The notes beneath the pieces were generated by a model that did not search any database, was not told the origin of the DNA, and was given only the letters and a program-made list of their open reading frames with translations. Shown piece after piece: positions 1 through 8,490 of a stretch of DNA of 23,610 nucleotides; the first letter of the stretch is position 1; each line of letters starts with the position of its first letter. The translations under genes were made by a program, and so were the position numbers. The DNA is from JBGSZX01 sp964640545 (GTDB lineage: Bacteria; Bdellovibrionota; UBA2428): assembly GCA_964640545.1 (NCBI GenBank), contig CAZXHL010000033.1, positions 1 through 23,610 of the forward strand. The letters run 5' to 3'.

Positions 1-315
1 AATTATAAAAAGACAACTTGTAAGCTACAAAGTGCCAATAAACTCGCTAAAAATCTAAAAGCCGAAATCAAAGATCAAGGCCTCAAAAAGAAATACAAAG
101 TCATTGAATGTTCCTGCTTGGGGATGTGTAAACTCGGTGTGGCGGCGCTCTGCTATCCTGAAAATCGTTTGATCACAAAACTCGGGCCGAGAGATGCGAA
201 GTATCTTCTCAACAGACTTTCGCAGGAAGATTCCAAAGATTCCGAGCTCGATATCCGGCCCAAGAAAAAGCAACAGAAACGCCAATTGAAAATTGTGCGA
301 AAAGCTTTGGGCTGA
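1..315 (+). CDS. Thioredoxin-like [2Fe-2S] ferredoxin, 5' truncated
   Basis: The reading frame is open from the first base and ends at TGA 313-315, so the N-terminus lies outside the window. Visible cysteines are at codons 7, 37, 39, 43 and 51. The spacing of codon 7 to 39 (32 residues) and 39 to 43 (C-L-G-M-C) matches the second, third and fourth cluster cysteines of thioredoxin-fold [2Fe-2S] ferredoxins (NuoE/Aquifex Fd type). The first cysteine would be upstream. The C-terminal 30 residues are very basic (KKKQQKRQLK), which is unusual for this fold and could be a nucleic-acid or partner-binding tail; that is inference. It likely acts as a cytoplasmic electron carrier or cluster-binding protein. 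Confidence 0.65.
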   Translation, partial: NYKKTTCKLQSANKLAKNLKAEIKDQGLKKKYKVIECSCLGMCKLGVAALCYPENRLITKLGPRDAKYLLNRLSQEDSKDSELDIRPKKKQQKRQLKIVRKALG

Positions 316-353
316 TCTGCTTATAGTCACTTTTTGAGTTAGATTGATAGGGT

Positions 354-1763
354 ATGAAAGCTACTTTAAAATTCTTGGGCGCGGCAGGCACAGTCACTGG
401 CAGTCGCACACTACTTGATTACCACCGCAGTCCTTATTTAATCGATTGTGGTTTGTTCCAGGGACCGAAAGAACTCAGGCAAAAAAATTGGGATCCATTC
501 CCGGTAGACCCTCATTCCATCAAAGGAGTTTTGTTAACTCACTCCCACCTAGATCATGTGGGATATTTGCCTCGATTTGTGCGCTCGGGTTATTCGGGCC
601 CTATTCATTGCTCTAAAGGCTCGGCTGATTTGCTCAAGTTTATGCTGCTGGATTCTGCAAAAATTCAAGAAGAAGACGCCAAGTATGCCAACAACACAGG
701 CTATTCTCATCACCAACCTGCTTCTCCGCTCTATACGAAAGTCGATGCTGAAAATACTCTGAATCTCATTAAGACTTGGGAAGAAGACGAATGGCTTCAA
801 TTGGAAAATGGGCTCAGTATGAAACCTTATCGTGCAGGCCACATCATCGGTGCGAGGTCTTTGCTTTTTTCTTTTCAAACTTCGAACGGCCCCGAGAGAA
901 TTTGTTTTTCGGGAGACTTGGGGCATTCAAGAATGAAAACTTTGCGTGGTCCTTCGGGGCCAAGTGAGGCAGAACACCTCGTTCTAGAATCCACCTACGG
1001 TGATCGTCTGCATCCCAAGGTTGACCCGATGCAATTGTTTGCAGATTGTATCAACAAGACGGCTAAGCGTGGAGGGGTGGTGATCATTCCGGCCTTTGCC
1101 GTCGGTAGGGCTCAAGAAATGCTTTACATGATTCGCCTTCTAGAGGATCAGGGGTTGATTGATGAAATCCCCGTGATTCTTGATAGCCCGATGTCCTCAA
1201 AAGCAACGGTTACTTATTTAGATCATCCCGAGGACCACACACGAGGTGAGGACTTCAGCTCTAAAGATGAAAAGAATTTTTTGCCATATCATTTCGAGGC
1301 GACGGAAACTCCAGATGATTCTATGCTGGCTTGTTTGAGGCCGGGTCCTATGATTGTGATCTCTGCGGCTGGAATGCTCAGTGGCGGTAGAATCTTGCAC
1401 CATTTAAAGCAACGCTTGCCGGACAAAAAGAACACCGTTTTGTTTGTTGGGTATCAGGCTGAAGGAAGTAAAGGGCGGTTTTTGCAGGATGTAGGAGCGA
1501 AAACAGGCTCTCTAAGAATTCACCACGAAGAAGTAGAGGTCAATGCAGAGATTGAAACTTTGCCTGCGCTCTCTGCGCATGGTGATGCTGAAGATATGCT
1601 GGGGTGGCTGGCAGATTTTCGACAGGAGCCTCGAAATATTTTCTTAAACCACGGGGATCCTGAAACGGCGCGCGCTTGGGGCAAGACGATCAAAGAGCGT
1701 CTTGGCTGGAAGAACGTCAAAGTCGTAGCCGAAGGCCAGGAATTCGACTTGGCGAAGCTTTAA
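354..1763 (+). CDS. MBL-fold beta-CASP ribonuclease (CPSF/TTHA0252-like)
   Basis: A 469-residue protein with the full metallo-beta-lactamase plus beta-CASP architecture. Motif 2 HSHLDH has ligands H63, H65, D67 and H68. H163 lies in GHIIGA and D188 in FSGDLG. Beta-CASP landmarks follow: ESTYGDR at about 212-218, PAFAVGRAQE at about 246-255, and SAAGMLSGGR at about 337-346. H409 lies in LSAHGD and H433 in LNHGD, completing the di-zinc site. Family knowledge says such proteins are endo/exoribonucleases related to CPSF-73 and RNase J, acting in the cytoplasm on RNA. The length is normal and no catalytic residue is missing. The start ATG 354 has only a weak GGG upstream (351-353 region). It stands alone ahead of ahcY with an 88-base gap. 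Confidence 0.9.
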   Translation: MKATLKFLGAAGTVTGSRTLLDYHRSPYLIDCGLFQGPKELRQKNWDPFPVDPHSIKGVLLTHSHLDHVGYLPRFVRSGYSGPIHCSKGSADLLKFMLLDSAKIQEEDAKYANNTGYSHHQPASPLYTKVDAENTLNLIKTWEEDEWLQLENGLSMKPYRAGHIIGARSLLFSFQTSNGPERICFSGDLGHSRMKTLRGPSGPSEAEHLVLESTYGDRLHPKVDPMQLFADCINKTAKRGGVVIIPAFAVGRAQEMLYMIRLLEDQGLIDEIPVILDSPMSSKATVTYLDHPEDHTRGEDFSSKDEKNFLPYHFEATETPDDSMLACLRPGPMIVISAAGMLSGGRILHHLKQRLPDKKNTVLFVGYQAEGSKGRFLQDVGAKTGSLRIHHEEVEVNAEIETLPALSAHGDAEDMLGWLADFRQEPRNIFLNHGDPETARAWGKTIKERLGWKNVKVVAEGQEFDLAKL

Positions 1764-1842
1764 GCGCATTTTCTACAGACGATTTGCTCTGAAGAAGGGT
1801 TGATTGATTGCAGTCCTACGTTTAGTTTTCATAGCTTATCTC

Positions 1843-1848
1843 GGAGGA
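1843..1848 (+). promoter_or_regulatory. Ribosome binding site of ahcY
   Basis: GGAGGA lies just upstream of ATG 1852. It argues for that start over an upstream in-frame TTG at 1804, which would add 16 hydrophobic residues absent from the family. A second ATG at 1861 is 12 bases from the site and less well placed. Confidence 0.7.
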
Positions 1849-1851
1849 TAT

Positions 1852-3210
1852 ATGACGCAAATGGCAACTACTTCTACTACTTCCACTCCACGCAAAGCTC
1901 CTGAGGGCTTCAATGATTTCAAAGTCAAAGACATCTCTTTGGCTGAATATGGCCGCAAGGAAATTGTGATCGCCGAATCTGAGATGCCAGGGCTTATGGC
2001 GCTACGTGAGGAATACAAAGGCAAATTTCCTCTTAAGGGTGCTCGTATCGCAGGTTGTCTTCATATGACGATTCAAACAGCGGTTCTTATGGAAACCTTG
2101 GTAGACTTAGGCGCTGAAGTTCGTTGGAGCTCATGTAATATTTTCTCAACTCAAGACCACGCTGCTGCTGCGATGGCCGCCGCTGGAATTCCTGTTTTTG
2201 CTTGGAAAGGCATGACAGCTGAAGAGTTTGATTGGTGTATCGAAAAGACGTTGAAGTGGGCTGATGGCTCTCCATTGAATCTGATCCTTGATGATGGCGG
2301 CGATTTGACGAATATGGTTCACGACAAGTTTCCTGAACTGCTAAAACATGTTTACGGACTATCAGAAGAAACAACAACAGGCGTTCATCGTCTGGCTCAA
2401 CGTGAGAAGCATGGAACTTTGAAAATGCCGGCGATCAACGTCAATGATTCTTGCACGAAATCGAAATTCGATAATCTCTACGGTTGCCGTGAGTCTTTCG
2501 TGGATGCTGTAAAGCGCGCAACCGATGTCATGTTTGCTGGAAAAGTCGTTGTGGTTGCTGGTTACGGTGACGTGGGCAAGGGTTGTGCACAAGCCGCCCT
2601 TGGTCTGGGGGCTCGAGTTGTGATTACTGAAATTGATCCTATCTGTGCGCTCCAGGCGGCCATGGAAGGTTTCCAGGTTGTGACTATGGAAGACGTCGCT
2701 CCGACTGCAGACATTTTTGTAACAGCGACAGGAAATGAAGATGTGATCACTCGCGCCCATATGGACGCAATGAAGGATCAGGCGATTGTTTGTAACATTG
2801 GTCACTTCGATTCTGAAATCCAAGTCGCCAGTGTCTTCAACGATCCAAAGCTTGAGCGCATTACGATCAAGCCTCAAGTTGACCAGGTGAAATGGCCGAA
2901 CGGTAAAGTGATCACAATCTTGGCAGAAGGGCGCCTTGTGAACTTGGGCTGTGCGACAGGACATCCAAGTTTCGTGATGAGCGCTTCGTTCACTAACCAA
3001 GTCATGGCTCAGATCGAGCTTTGGGAAAATAAAGACACCAATAAATACGAAAACAAATTGTATGTCTTGCCCAAGCACCTCGATGAAAAGGTGGCCGCAC
3101 TTCACCTCGGCAAACTTGGAGCGAAGCTCACGCAATTGACTAAGAAGCAGGCGGACTACATCGACGTTCCAGTCGAAGGACCGTTTAAGCCCGAAGGGTA
3201 TCGTTATTAG
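1852..3210 (+). CDS. ahcY: Adenosylhomocysteinase (S-adenosyl-L-homocysteine hydrolase)
   Basis: Hydrolyses S-adenosylhomocysteine to adenosine and homocysteine, relieving product inhibition of methyltransferases; cytosolic, NAD-dependent. The 452-residue protein shows the N-terminal substrate segment GCLHMTIQTA (about 68-77), NDSCTKSKFDN with the catalytic Lys/Asp region (about 198-208), the Rossmann motif GYGDVGKG (237-244), GHFD, GHPSFVMS and the family C-terminus ending in YRY. Start ATG 1852 is chosen by the adjacent GGAGGA. The first 15 or so residues are Thr/Ser-rich and probably disordered. The mscS-type gene begins 22 bases after the stop, so the two may be cotranscribed. I see no recognisable SAH riboswitch in the 88 bases upstream. 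Confidence 0.97.
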   Translation: MTQMATTSTTSTPRKAPEGFNDFKVKDISLAEYGRKEIVIAESEMPGLMALREEYKGKFPLKGARIAGCLHMTIQTAVLMETLVDLGAEVRWSSCNIFSTQDHAAAAMAAAGIPVFAWKGMTAEEFDWCIEKTLKWADGSPLNLILDDGGDLTNMVHDKFPELLKHVYGLSEETTTGVHRLAQREKHGTLKMPAINVNDSCTKSKFDNLYGCRESFVDAVKRATDVMFAGKVVVVAGYGDVGKGCAQAALGLGARVVITEIDPICALQAAMEGFQVVTMEDVAPTADIFVTATGNEDVITRAHMDAMKDQAIVCNIGHFDSEIQVASVFNDPKLERITIKPQVDQVKWPNGKVITILAEGRLVNLGCATGHPSFVMSASFTNQVMAQIELWENKDTNKYENKLYVLPKHLDEKVAALHLGKLGAKLTQLTKKQADYIDVPVEGPFKPEGYRY

Positions 3211-3232
3211 TTTTTGCGGCTGAGTTTAAATT

Positions 3233-4150
3233 ATGGATATCACCTTGGACGATACATTGATGGAATCGCTGCTGGAAGTATGGCGTTTCACGATCCTTAC
3301 AGTAGACGGTAATGCCATCACCGTGGGGACTCTCACCATTGGTGTGGGACTTTTCGTTGTTGGTGCCATATTCTCTCGACGGCTGAGTCACAAGGTTACA
3401 AAGAAGCTCTTCTCAAGGTGGGTCCACGAAAAAAGCGCGCTTCATAGTCTTGAGTCGATATCGTTTTATCTCTTCCTGATTTTTTTCACTTTGTTTTCGC
3501 TAAAGATTGCAAATATTCCTCTGACGATTTTTACGGTTCTTGGTGGAGCTCTAGCTATCGGATTCGGTTTTGGTTCTCAGAACATCGTTAATAATCTCAT
3601 CAGTGGGTTGATCCTTATGATTGAGCGTCCCATCAAGGTCGGAGACTTCATTGATGTGGATGGGATCTTCGGAGAAGTTCAAGATATAGGGATGCGCAGC
3701 ACACGAATCAAAGCTTTTGGAAATAGGCATATGATCGTTCCCAACAGTTCGTTCCTAGACAAGAATGTATTGAACTGGACTCATTCCGATAATGAGGTCA
3801 GGGCCACTGTGAGGGTGGGGGTTGCCTACGGATCTGATGCTAGACAGGTGGAAAAATTGCTCGGTGAAGCTGTCCTGGATTGTATGGCCAAGAATGACTC
3901 CAAAACCAATCCACAGACAACGGTTTTGTTTCATGATTTTGGTGACAATGCTTTGGTCTTTGATGTGTATTTCTGGATTGATTTAAGGCAACTCAACGAT
4001 ATGAGAAGCATGGAGTCCAATATGCGTTATTCGATTTACTCCAAGTTTAATGAGCATGGAATTTCGATTGCCTTTCCTCAAAGAGACGTTCATCTGGATT
4101 CTCATGAGCCGTTTCGTATTCGAATTGAAGGGAGCCATAACCTCTCATGA
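3233..4150 (+). CDS. MscS-family mechanosensitive ion channel
   Basis: A 305-residue inner-membrane protein. Hydrophobic segments are at about 28-47, 76-92 and 96-128. The third is the glycine/alanine-rich pore helix (GGALAIGFGFGSQNIVNNLISG) followed by the conserved ERPIKVGDFIDVDG beta-domain entry (about 131-144). The cytoplasmic region contains GNRHMIVPNS and the alpha/beta vestibule. Family role: opens under membrane tension during hypo-osmotic shock to release solutes. It is close to the minimal three-helix MscS length and lacks the long extra N-terminal domains of MscK. Its stop overlaps the start of the next gene by ATGA (4147-4150), indicating translational coupling. Confidence 0.93.
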   Translation: MDITLDDTLMESLLEVWRFTILTVDGNAITVGTLTIGVGLFVVGAIFSRRLSHKVTKKLFSRWVHEKSALHSLESISFYLFLIFFTLFSLKIANIPLTIFTVLGGALAIGFGFGSQNIVNNLISGLILMIERPIKVGDFIDVDGIFGEVQDIGMRSTRIKAFGNRHMIVPNSSFLDKNVLNWTHSDNEVRATVRVGVAYGSDARQVEKLLGEAVLDCMAKNDSKTNPQTTVLFHDFGDNALVFDVYFWIDLRQLNDMRSMESNMRYSIYSKFNEHGISIAFPQRDVHLDSHEPFRIRIEGSHNLS

Positions 4151-4641
4151 GCAGGAAATTTAGAGCAGTTGTTGCACTTGTTTTAGTTTTTAATTTATCA
4201 TTCCCGCCTGCCTCTTGGGCTAGTCCAGTTACAGAAGTTTTCGAAGAAAATGAAGTGGAATTGGAGATCGGCCGTATTCATTCGATCCGTAGCTCATCCA
4301 AAGATAAATATCTAGACTGGGTGGCTGTCATTGCCGACTTGAAATACTACGGAGAAGCCGCCAAGCCAGAAACGAAAAGAGTGGATCTCAAAAGACCGCT
4401 TCCGAAGTCGGTAAAAAGAATAGAGCTCTTGTTTCCCAAAAGTATTTGTTTAGATTTTGTGAGAGACGCGTATGTTGCCCAAGATTCTAAGACTAGAGTT
4501 AAATTTTTTCAGATCAAAAAAGACTTTCTTTTAGAAGAGAAAGCCAACAAAAGGTACCAAGCTTTTTTGAAGTTCTCTTCACTAGATCTCAAAGACAAGC
4601 GTGCTTCCTGTGAAGTTCTTAGAGACGCAGTCACTCAATAG
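4147..4641 (+). CDS. Secreted protein of unknown function
   Basis: A 164-residue protein with a clear Sec signal peptide: basic MSRKFR, a hydrophobic core, then a likely cleavage site after ASWA at residue 25. There is no lipobox cysteine. The mature part is charged and mostly mixed alpha/beta by composition, with two cysteines (in SICLDF and RASCEV) that could form a disulfide in the periplasm. I recognise no domain. The start overlaps the MscS stop (ATGA), so it is probably made together with the channel; a functional link to the channel is only inference. Confidence 0.75.
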   Translation: MSRKFRAVVALVLVFNLSFPPASWASPVTEVFEENEVELEIGRIHSIRSSSKDKYLDWVAVIADLKYYGEAAKPETKRVDLKRPLPKSVKRIELLFPKSICLDFVRDAYVAQDSKTRVKFFQIKKDFLLEEKANKRYQAFLKFSSLDLKDKRASCEVLRDAVTQ

Positions 4642-4678
4642 GGAGACGAAGGCGCTCAAGAATAGAGACGTAGTCATC

Positions 4679-5572
4679 CTAAAACAAGCTCATTTGATCT
4701 TTGTCTTCTTCGTTCTCACTTATGTTTTGTCGAGTTTTTCCGCCTAGGAGAATTTCTTCTCTGACGATTTTTCCGCCGTGAGTGTTGAAGGCAAAGAAGG
4801 CATTTTCGGGGTAATCTTCCTTGAGATCGCGCATGGCTTCGATGATGAGGGCCACATTGTGGGGGTCGTCATCGCTCATGCCAAAGCGGTGATAAGGATT
4901 TTCTCCATAGCAAGCGAAAGCATCACTAACCGCCGACTTAATCGCAATTTTCTTCAGCTCTGCTGTGTTGAGTTTCATGTCGTGGTCCCCAAGTTCTTTT
5001 CGAATCTCAGGGTGGGACACAGGATATACCGAAAGGTAGTTGGGATGAGCATCGAGATCACCGGATAGCACCAGCAGATCTACAGCACGTTTGATCGTGT
5101 GAGGATGGTGTCCACGCGCAGTGATCACGGCCACTGGACGGTTGTTATTTACAGCATGGGCAAAGAAGTTCCATGAGGGACCACGCCATTCTTTGTGCGG
5201 ATTTTGCATGGCTTCAAGCATGTCATGAATGAGCGGTTGTGGTTTGCCATTTAGATTGTCTTTTGACATCTCACGGAAGTTTCGGAAGGACCCATTTTCC
5301 AGAATGTCTCTCACTTCAAAGTGTTCCCACTCACTACCAGTCACTCCAATTTCTTTGAGAACAATTGGAAAATCTGTTGTTGAAACTTCGATCTCTTTGC
5401 CAGTGATTTTGTGAAAGATAACAATTTTGGTTTGGAGGTGGGCGACGTTATCGTCGAAGTCGAAAAAGTAAAAACTCCTCCCACCTTCTTTGAAATTTCT
5501 GTCGCGCTCGCGTTCTGCAGGAATGGCGAGGGGGACTTGACCCGCAGCTGGTTTAGGCTTCAGTGTGCTCAT
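4679..5572 (-). CDS. HAD-superfamily protein with C-terminal clamp-type motif
   Basis: A 297-residue protein. HAD motif I is FYFFDFDDNV with D38 and D40; the usual Thr after DxDx is Asn42. Motif II is probably VITARG (T151), a basic segment KKIAIK (about 207-212) may hold motif III Lys, and motif IV is GMSDDDP (D234-D236). Together these support a HAD phosphatase or hydrolase fold; the substrate is unknown. The last five residues are QMSLF, one residue from the bacterial beta-clamp-binding consensus QL[SD]LF, preceded by an acidic, probably flexible tail (ENEEDKD). The start ATG 5572 lies inside the 3' end of the upstream merC-like gene (20-base overlap), suggesting coupled translation. A nucleic-acid end-processing role is speculative. 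Confidence 0.82.
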   Translation of the reverse strand: MSTLKPKPAAGQVPLAIPAERERDRNFKEGGRSFYFFDFDDNVAHLQTKIVIFHKITGKEIEVSTTDFPIVLKEIGVTGSEWEHFEVRDILENGSFRNFREMSKDNLNGKPQPLIHDMLEAMQNPHKEWRGPSWNFFAHAVNNNRPVAVITARGHHPHTIKRAVDLLVLSGDLDAHPNYLSVYPVSHPEIRKELGDHDMKLNTAELKKIAIKSAVSDAFACYGENPYHRFGMSDDDPHNVALIIEAMRDLKEDYPENAFFAFNTHGGKIVREEILLGGKTRQNISENEEDKDQMSLF

Positions 5573-5996
5573 GGTGGTGGCAGCACTCCAAATCGTCGAG
5601 TTTTTTCGTTTTAATGTGTTGATATAGGACGAGTGCGAATTGGTAGATGGCCATGGAGATCAAGACGCCGTGAAGGAGTTCTTCGCGGTGAAGAATGTAG
5701 GCATAGAGTCCAGGTAGGGCAATGCCCACGAAAAGCGCACGAAGTTTGAAGCTTACAGAAGCATTTTTTAGGGTGTAAAGCCCGAGCAAAAGGGCGACAG
5801 TCCAGAAAGCTAATTCAAGGTGGTGGAAATGCTCGAGGTGCAGGCCGTGATAGAAGCCGGGAGCAATCAGGAGAACCGCGGAAAGCAGGAAGCAATGCAC
5901 GAGGCACGCTATGCTCGCACAGGGGCCAAGCCATTTCGCGATACGAGTTTTTTTGCTTTGCTTTATCGGGGTGTCTTTTACGAGTTCTAACGCCAT
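5553..5996 (-). CDS. MerC-domain integral membrane protein
   Basis: A 147-residue protein with about four membrane segments. Near the N-terminus is GPCASIACLVHC (C26, C31, H34, C35), the segment typical of MerC-domain proteins, followed by a His-rich loop (HLEHFHH). The C-terminus is a metal-binding-looking tail with C138, C139, H140-142 and H144. The MerC family is named for mercury transport, but most chromosomal members have no proven role in it. No merR, merA or merP is nearby, so a general heavy-metal or unknown function is more likely. It is the first gene of a minus-strand pair with the HAD protein and is divergent from the M3 peptidase gene across 95 bases. Confidence 0.8.
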   Translation of the reverse strand: MALELVKDTPIKQSKKTRIAKWLGPCASIACLVHCFLLSAVLLIAPGFYHGLHLEHFHHLELAFWTVALLLGLYTLKNASVSFKLRALFVGIALPGLYAYILHREELLHGVLISMAIYQFALVLYQHIKTKKLDDLECCHHHEHTEA

Positions 5997-6091
5997 GCAA
6001 TGTCAGGCTTTATTCTAAATGGAGCGCGCTTTCAAGGTTAAGGCGTGATATGTCTATGGGACAACGATTTTCTCGAAGGAGCTAAGACCTT

Positions 6092-8137
6092 ATGACCAAT
6101 CCTTTATCCAATCCTCTACTTAAAAAATTCTCCGGCCCTCATGGCTGTATTCCATATAAGTCATTGAAAGTAGAGCATTTTTTGCCTGCTATCGAAGAAG
6201 GTATCAAATTGGCTAAGGCCAGGCTAAACGAGCTTAAGGGCCAAAGTGCTGAGCCAAACTTTGAGAACACCAGCCTAGCTCTTGAGACTCTCAGCGAGAC
6301 CCTGGATACGGCTTCGGGAATCTACTTCAATTTGTTCTCAGCTGAAGCCAGCACGGAGCTTCAGGCTCTGGCCAAAGATATCTCCCCGATGCTCGCTGCT
6401 TTTTCAAACGATGTGTCTTTGGACGCTGATGTTTTCGCAAGGCTCAAAACTGTCTACGAAAAACGATCAAGTTTGGGACTGACTGGCGAGCAGAACATGC
6501 TTCTCGAAAATCAATACAAGGGCTTTGTTCGAAACGGAGCGATGCTCGATGATGATCAGAAAGCAAAGCTTCGTAAGATTGATGAAGAGCTTTCAATCTT
6601 GAGCCCAAAATTTAGTGAGAACCTACTTAACGCAAGCAATGACTATGTGCTCGAGCTGAACGACGAAAAAGATCTCGCAGGTCTTCCGGAGTCTTCTGTT
6701 GAAACCCTGGCACAAGCGGCCAAAGAGCGCGAAGTCTCAGCGAAGTGGGCTGTAACTCTAGATTACCCAGTATTTGGCCCGTTTATGAAATATTCCACTC
6801 GTGCTGACTTGCGCGAGAAAGTCTACATGGCTTTTGCCACTCGTGCTGTTGGCGGAAAATACGACAACACCGATACGGCAAAACGCACAGCGCAGCTTCG
6901 CTTTGAGAGAGCAAGGCTCCTGGGTTTTGATACTCATGCTGATTATGTTTTGGCAGAGCGCATGGCTGGCTCGAAAGATGCCGTTTTAAAATTCGAGGAT
7001 AAGATTCTAAAGATTGCAAAGCCAAAGGCAGACGCAGAGGTGGAAGAAGTTCGCAAGTTCAAAGCTGAACTTGGAGATGGCGACACTCTCGATCCCTGGG
7101 ACTTTTCCTTCTACTCAGAGAAACTTCGCGAGAAGAAATTTGATCTCGATGAGGAGAAGCTTCGTCCTTACTTTAAGTTGGAGAATGTAATCGAAGGTGC
7201 TTTCAAATTGGGCACGAGACTTTTTGGTATTGAGTTCAAGCAAATCAGTAATGTTGACACCTACCACCCAGACGTTACAACTTATGAAGTGACTGACAAG
7301 GCTAGCGGCGAATTCGTTGGCTTGTTTTATGCCGATTTCTTCCCTCGTAAGACGAAGAAGTCTGGTGCGTGGATGACTCCACTCAAAGAGCAAGGCTACT
7401 TTGATGGAAGCGTTCAGCGCCCACATATTTCTATTGTATGTAATTTCACAAAGCCCACAGACTCCAGACCTTCACTCCTCACTTTTGATGAGGTGAACAC
7501 TTTGTATCATGAGTTTGGACATGCCCTTCATGGCTTGCTATCTCAGTGCACTTACAGAAGTGTGGCTGGGACCAATGTTTATTGGGATTTCGTCGAGCTT
7601 CCTTCTCAGTTTATGGAGAACTGGCTTCTAGAAAAAGAAGTCCTCGATACATTCGCTGTTCATTATCAAACCGGTGAAAAGATTCCTTCTGAGTTTGTAG
7701 AGAAGCTTCAGAAGGCTAGACAGTTCCAAGCCGCTTATATGAATGTGAGACAGGTGAGTTTTGGCTTGCTTGATATGGCATGGCATGGCGTGGATCCTTC
7801 AAGCATTGGTGACTTATTCGAGTTCGAAGACAAAGTCCTCAAAGACACTCGAGTGATGCCAAAAGTAAAAGGAACGGCGTCCAGTCCGGCGTTTGCGCAT
7901 ATTTTTGCGGGTGGATATTCTGCTGGATACTACAGCTACAAATGGGCAGAAGTTCTAGATGCGGATGCTTTTGCTTACTTCAAAGAAAAAGGCTTGTTCA
8001 GCGAAGAAGTCGCTAAGTCCTACAAGGACAATGTTCTGTCTAAAGGTGGCACAGAGCACCCCATGGAACTGTATAAGCGCTTTCGTGGGCGTGAGCCGGA
8101 TGCCGATGCTTTGCTGAGGCGTGACGGATTGCTGTGA
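6092..8137 (+). CDS. M3-family zinc oligopeptidase (OpdA/Dcp type)
   Basis: A 681-residue cytosolic metallopeptidase. The zinc site is HEFGH (H473, E474, H477) with the third ligand E502 in FVELPSQ. The family also shows FAHIFAGGYSAGYYSYKW near the C-terminus and the closing pattern FRGREPDADALLRRDGLL. The length equals that of both oligopeptidase A (PrlC) and peptidyl-dipeptidase Dcp, and I cannot separate the two by eye, so no symbol is given. Role: degrades short peptides in the cytoplasm, including signal-peptide fragments. Start ATG 6092 is preceded by AAGGAG at 6076-6081 (10-base spacing). The stop overlaps the cyaY start (TGATG). Confidence 0.95.
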   Translation: MTNPLSNPLLKKFSGPHGCIPYKSLKVEHFLPAIEEGIKLAKARLNELKGQSAEPNFENTSLALETLSETLDTASGIYFNLFSAEASTELQALAKDISPMLAAFSNDVSLDADVFARLKTVYEKRSSLGLTGEQNMLLENQYKGFVRNGAMLDDDQKAKLRKIDEELSILSPKFSENLLNASNDYVLELNDEKDLAGLPESSVETLAQAAKEREVSAKWAVTLDYPVFGPFMKYSTRADLREKVYMAFATRAVGGKYDNTDTAKRTAQLRFERARLLGFDTHADYVLAERMAGSKDAVLKFEDKILKIAKPKADAEVEEVRKFKAELGDGDTLDPWDFSFYSEKLREKKFDLDEEKLRPYFKLENVIEGAFKLGTRLFGIEFKQISNVDTYHPDVTTYEVTDKASGEFVGLFYADFFPRKTKKSGAWMTPLKEQGYFDGSVQRPHISIVCNFTKPTDSRPSLLTFDEVNTLYHEFGHALHGLLSQCTYRSVAGTNVYWDFVELPSQFMENWLLEKEVLDTFAVHYQTGEKIPSEFVEKLQKARQFQAAYMNVRQVSFGLLDMAWHGVDPSSIGDLFEFEDKVLKDTRVMPKVKGTASSPAFAHIFAGGYSAGYYSYKWAEVLDADAFAYFKEKGLFSEEVAKSYKDNVLSKGGTEHPMELYKRFRGREPDADALLRRDGLL

Positions 8138-8472
8138 TGATGGACGAAAAGACATATCGATTGCTCGTGAAGCAGGCCTACCAAAAGGTAGAGGATGCTT
8201 TTGAAGCGATCGATCCCGATGTAGCAGAAGTTGAGCCGGGGCAGGGTACGTTGAGCATCTTGTCCTCAAAAGGCAAAATCATCCTGAGCACTCAGCCGAG
8301 TGTGCGGCAGCTATGGCTTGCTGTGGCTGCCAAGGGTGTCGCGATTCATTTCAACTGGGATGAGGCGGGTAAACGCTGGGTTGATGACAAGCAAGGTGAC
8401 AAAGAGTTGTATAGCTTTTTGGAAACGACCCTTCGTGATTTGCAGCCTGGTTTAGAGTCATTTAGTTTCTAG
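8137..8472 (+). CDS. cyaY: Iron donor / frataxin homologue CyaY
   Basis: A 111-residue protein with the frataxin pattern. It has an N-terminal acidic helix (YQKVEDAFEAIDPDVAEVE), then GTLSILSSKGKIILSTQPSVRQLWLAVAAKGVAIHF, the beta-sheet with the conserved Q..xxQxWLA signature, then W..D and a C-terminal helix. Frataxin binds iron and modulates the cysteine desulfurase of the ISC iron-sulfur assembly system in the cytoplasm. Consecutive possible starts are GTG 8134, ATG 8137 and ATG 8140; 8137 is chosen because it forms TGATG with the peptidase stop, a common re-initiation layout. No strong Shine-Dalgarno site is seen. An ISC-type ferredoxin gene lies 1 kb downstream on the other strand. Confidence 0.85.
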   Translation: MMDEKTYRLLVKQAYQKVEDAFEAIDPDVAEVEPGQGTLSILSSKGKIILSTQPSVRQLWLAVAAKGVAIHFNWDEAGKRWVDDKQGDKELYSFLETTLRDLQPGLESFSF

Positions 8473-8490
8473 CTGGGGCCTGCCGGGATT

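Noticed and set aside
1764..1851. SAH riboswitch upstream of ahcY
   Set aside because: I looked for the conserved paired helices and found no convincing match in this short leader; a covariance-model search would be decisive.
2362..3135. A 257-codon open frame antisense to ahcY
   Set aside because: Its composition is low-complexity for a protein, it has no recognisable domain, and it overlaps completely with a strongly conserved gene.
5553..5996. Mercury resistance operon
   Set aside because: Only a MerC-domain protein is present; no regulator, reductase or periplasmic binding protein is nearby.
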